Shown here: positions 52,587-53,985 of the stretch, piece by piece | Numbering within the stretch: the stretch's first letter is position 1 | How the letters are laid out: each line of letters opens with the position of its first letter | From: Paractinoplanes toevensis | GTDB taxonomy: Bacteria > Actinomycetota > Actinomycetes > Mycobacteriales > Micromonosporaceae | Assembly: GCF_018332695.1 (NCBI RefSeq) | Contig: NZ_BOQN01000081.1 | Location: 1 to 53,985, forward strand | Reading direction: 5' to 3' | Length of the DNA stretch: 53,985 bases | The notes under the pieces: model-generated | Told to the model about the DNA's origin: nothing | What the model saw: only the letters and a program-made list of their open reading frames with translations | Databases searched by the model: none | Program-made: the position numbers and the translations under genes

Positions 52587-53635
52587 TTGGACACCATCGA
52601 CGCCGCGTTCAGCGCCGTACCGGAACGCTTCTACACCCACCACGACCAGCGCGGAGAGACCCTGCATCGCTCCGACGCGGCCTCGATCCGCCGCGAGCTG
52701 ACCGCTTTGCGCGTCTTCGAAGGCGCCCGGGTGCTGGAGATCGGGACGGGCTCTGGCTACTCCGGTGCGCTACTCGCCACCCTCGCCGGCGCCGACGGGC
52801 AGGTGGCCAGTCTCGATATCAGCGAGCACCTGGCCGGGTGGGCGAATCTGCTACATCATCAACGAGGGGTGACCGGCGTGACCTGCCACGTCGCCGACGG
52901 TGCTACCGGCCACCCAGCGTCGGCCCCGTTCGATCGGATCATCGCGTGGTGTGCCTTCCCGCGGCTCCCGCAGACGTGGACAGACCAGCTCGCCCCCGGC
53001 TGCCGGCTGGTGGCCTGCCTGCCGATCGCGGCGCAGCCGTCGACCACTCTGGTCGCCACGATCACCCACGCGGGCGGACGGCCGCAGGTCGAGGCGGTCG
53101 TCTTCGGCGGGTACGCGCAGAGCACACCCACCGCGGTCGAGGACGCCTTGAGCGTGCCGGGCCGGTGGGTCGACTGGAGCACCCGCGGCCCGGCACCATC
53201 GTGGGTCTCGATCGGCTGGCGAAACACCGACGACCCGCTGCGCAGCGGCGCCCGCACCACCCTGGACCGGCTGCTCAACCACCAGCACACCGAACCCTAC
53301 GAGCGCGGCCCGCTGGACTGGCAGTCCTGGAACATCTACACGGCGATCACCGGCGGCCCACACCGCACCGTCGCCTCACTACGCGCCCAGGCCCGCGGTA
53401 TCGGCCACAGCACTGCTAGTTCCGCTGCCGTGATCCTCACCGACGGCACAATCATCGCCGACCGCAGCGACTCGGCATCGCTCACCACAGTCAGGGCCTG
53501 GCTGCGCGGATGGGAGAACGCCGGACGCCCGGACGCATCCCGGTACACGGCGGTGCTACCCCGCACCAGAGCGCGGATCTGCCCGGCTGGGACTTGCAAG
53601 CCCATCTACCCGAGCACACGCAGGCGGCACGGTGA
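52587..53635 (+). CDS. PCMT-like methyltransferase, 3' frameshift
   Basis: About 350 residues. From TTG 52587 (GAAAGAGAG upstream) the chain reads VPERFYTHHDQRGETLHRSD, a motif I VLEIGTGSGYSGALLA at about 49-64, and FDRIIAWCAFPRLPQTW. This is the protein-L-isoaspartate methyltransferase-like group seen in some peptide and special-metabolite clusters. Near 53557-53563 (a CCCC run) the frame loses its stop; the neighbouring frame continues with good codons, QSADLPGWDLQAHLPEHTQA, ending in TGA 53633-53635 that overlaps the deaminase start. An indel is likely. Confidence 0.75.
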
Positions 53636-53985
53636 CGCCGGACGAATTGGTTCGGGCCACGATCACCGCCGCCGAGGACGGCATGGCGGCCGGCGAGATG
53701 CCGATCGGCGCGGTCGTCGAGTACGGCGGCGAGATCATCGCCACCGCGTATACCCAGGACCGCCGGCGGCAGCAGCGGCTCGTGCACGCCGATCTGCTCG
53801 CCATGACCGACGCCGACGGGCAGCTCGGCTGGCGGCCCCGGACCCACCCGGTCCGGCTCGCGGTCAACCTCGAGCCGTGCCTGATGTGCATGGGCGCCGC
53901 AATGGCCTTGAGAGTCGACGAAGTCTATTTCGGGCTCGAGTCCCCGGCCGACGGCGCCGCCGACCTAGGGAGTGTTTGGAATGTT
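53632..53985 (+). CDS. Nucleoside/tRNA deaminase-like protein, partial
   Basis: The first 118 residues of a zinc deaminase; the gene runs off the window. GEMPIGAVVEYGGEIIATAY is the family's N-terminal sheet, and LEPCLMCMGAA holds the PCxxC zinc motif. The catalytic segment reads VHADLLAM where adenosine and cytidine deaminases have HAE, a conservative Asp-for-Glu change that may alter activity. GTG 53632 overlaps the methyltransferase stop (GTGA). Substrate could be a free base, nucleoside or the operon's own intermediate. Confidence 0.8.
   Translation, partial: MTPDELVRATITAAEDGMAAGEMPIGAVVEYGGEIIATAYTQDRRRQQRLVHADLLAMTDADGQLGWRPRTHPVRLAVNLEPCLMCMGAAMALRVDEVYFGLESPADGAADLGSVWNV

Noticed and set aside
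1..53985. tRNA, rRNA or CRISPR array
   Set aside because: No cloverleaf ending in CCA context, rRNA motif, or regularly spaced repeats were seen when reading both strands; an automated scan would be decisive.

Overview
This window is high-GC DNA with frequent GTG starts, GC-rich third codon positions, an Lsr2 nucleoid protein, a DUF574-type methyltransferase and many XRE/TPR-type regulators. That fits a mycelial actinomycete, with Micromonosporaceae or Streptomyces relatives as best guesses (inference from gene content). No rRNA, tRNA, CRISPR array, integrase or conjugation gene was recognised. The gene content looks accessory.

Layout. (1) 0.3-6.8 kb, minus strand: a tightly packed group with two DprA-like proteins, a Mom-like DNA-modification protein, a GGDEF protein, a tRNA-guanine-transglycosylase-like (DpdA-type) protein, a zinc-ribbon protein and a DUF5983-like protein. 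Both dprA-like genes are preceded by copies of the same roughly 240-bp, hairpin-rich leader. (2) 7.6-13.3 kb, plus strand: a sugar/glycan operon with two GT4 and one GT8 glycosyltransferases, a kinase-like protein, a methyltransferase and a HAD protein, followed by an XRE regulator. (3) 15.1 kb: lsr2, then a 141-bp MITE-like inverted-repeat element and gene fragments. (4) 16.4-30.9 kb, minus strand: a helicase interrupted by an in-frame TGA, a small membrane gene with a frame switch, an EEP-fold protein, a CU044_5270-like membrane protein, a MucR-type zinc-finger protein, and a compact operon joining an amino-acid permease, a histidine-decarboxylase-like PLP enzyme, an unknown 331-residue protein, two helical proteins and a DUF574 methyltransferase.

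(5) 31-40 kb: a mosaic of regulators (three XRE/TPR types), a kinase-like protein, a second HAD protein, a GNAT, a YdcF-like protein and decayed fragments, including a remnant of a DUF574 methyltransferase. Several genes here seem to be transcribed without leaders. (6) 39.9-42.5 kb, plus strand: a JmjC/cupin oxygenase, a small protein ending in a Cys-Cys motif, and an APH-fold protein. (7) 42.7-54 kb, plus strand: a frame-broken relic and a VOC protein, then a long overlapping operon of an ABC exporter, two nucleotidyltransferase-like proteins, two P-loop kinases, MazG-like, MurG-like, MFS, DEDDh exonuclease, PCMT-like methyltransferase and a deaminase that runs off the window. This last group carries several apparent frameshifts, which are either sequence errors or decay.

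The two most interesting systems are the duplicated structured leader with tandem dprA genes next to two unrelated DNA/RNA base-modification families, and the permease/decarboxylase operon, which has a weaker third leader copy upstream and a tiny peptide ORF inside.
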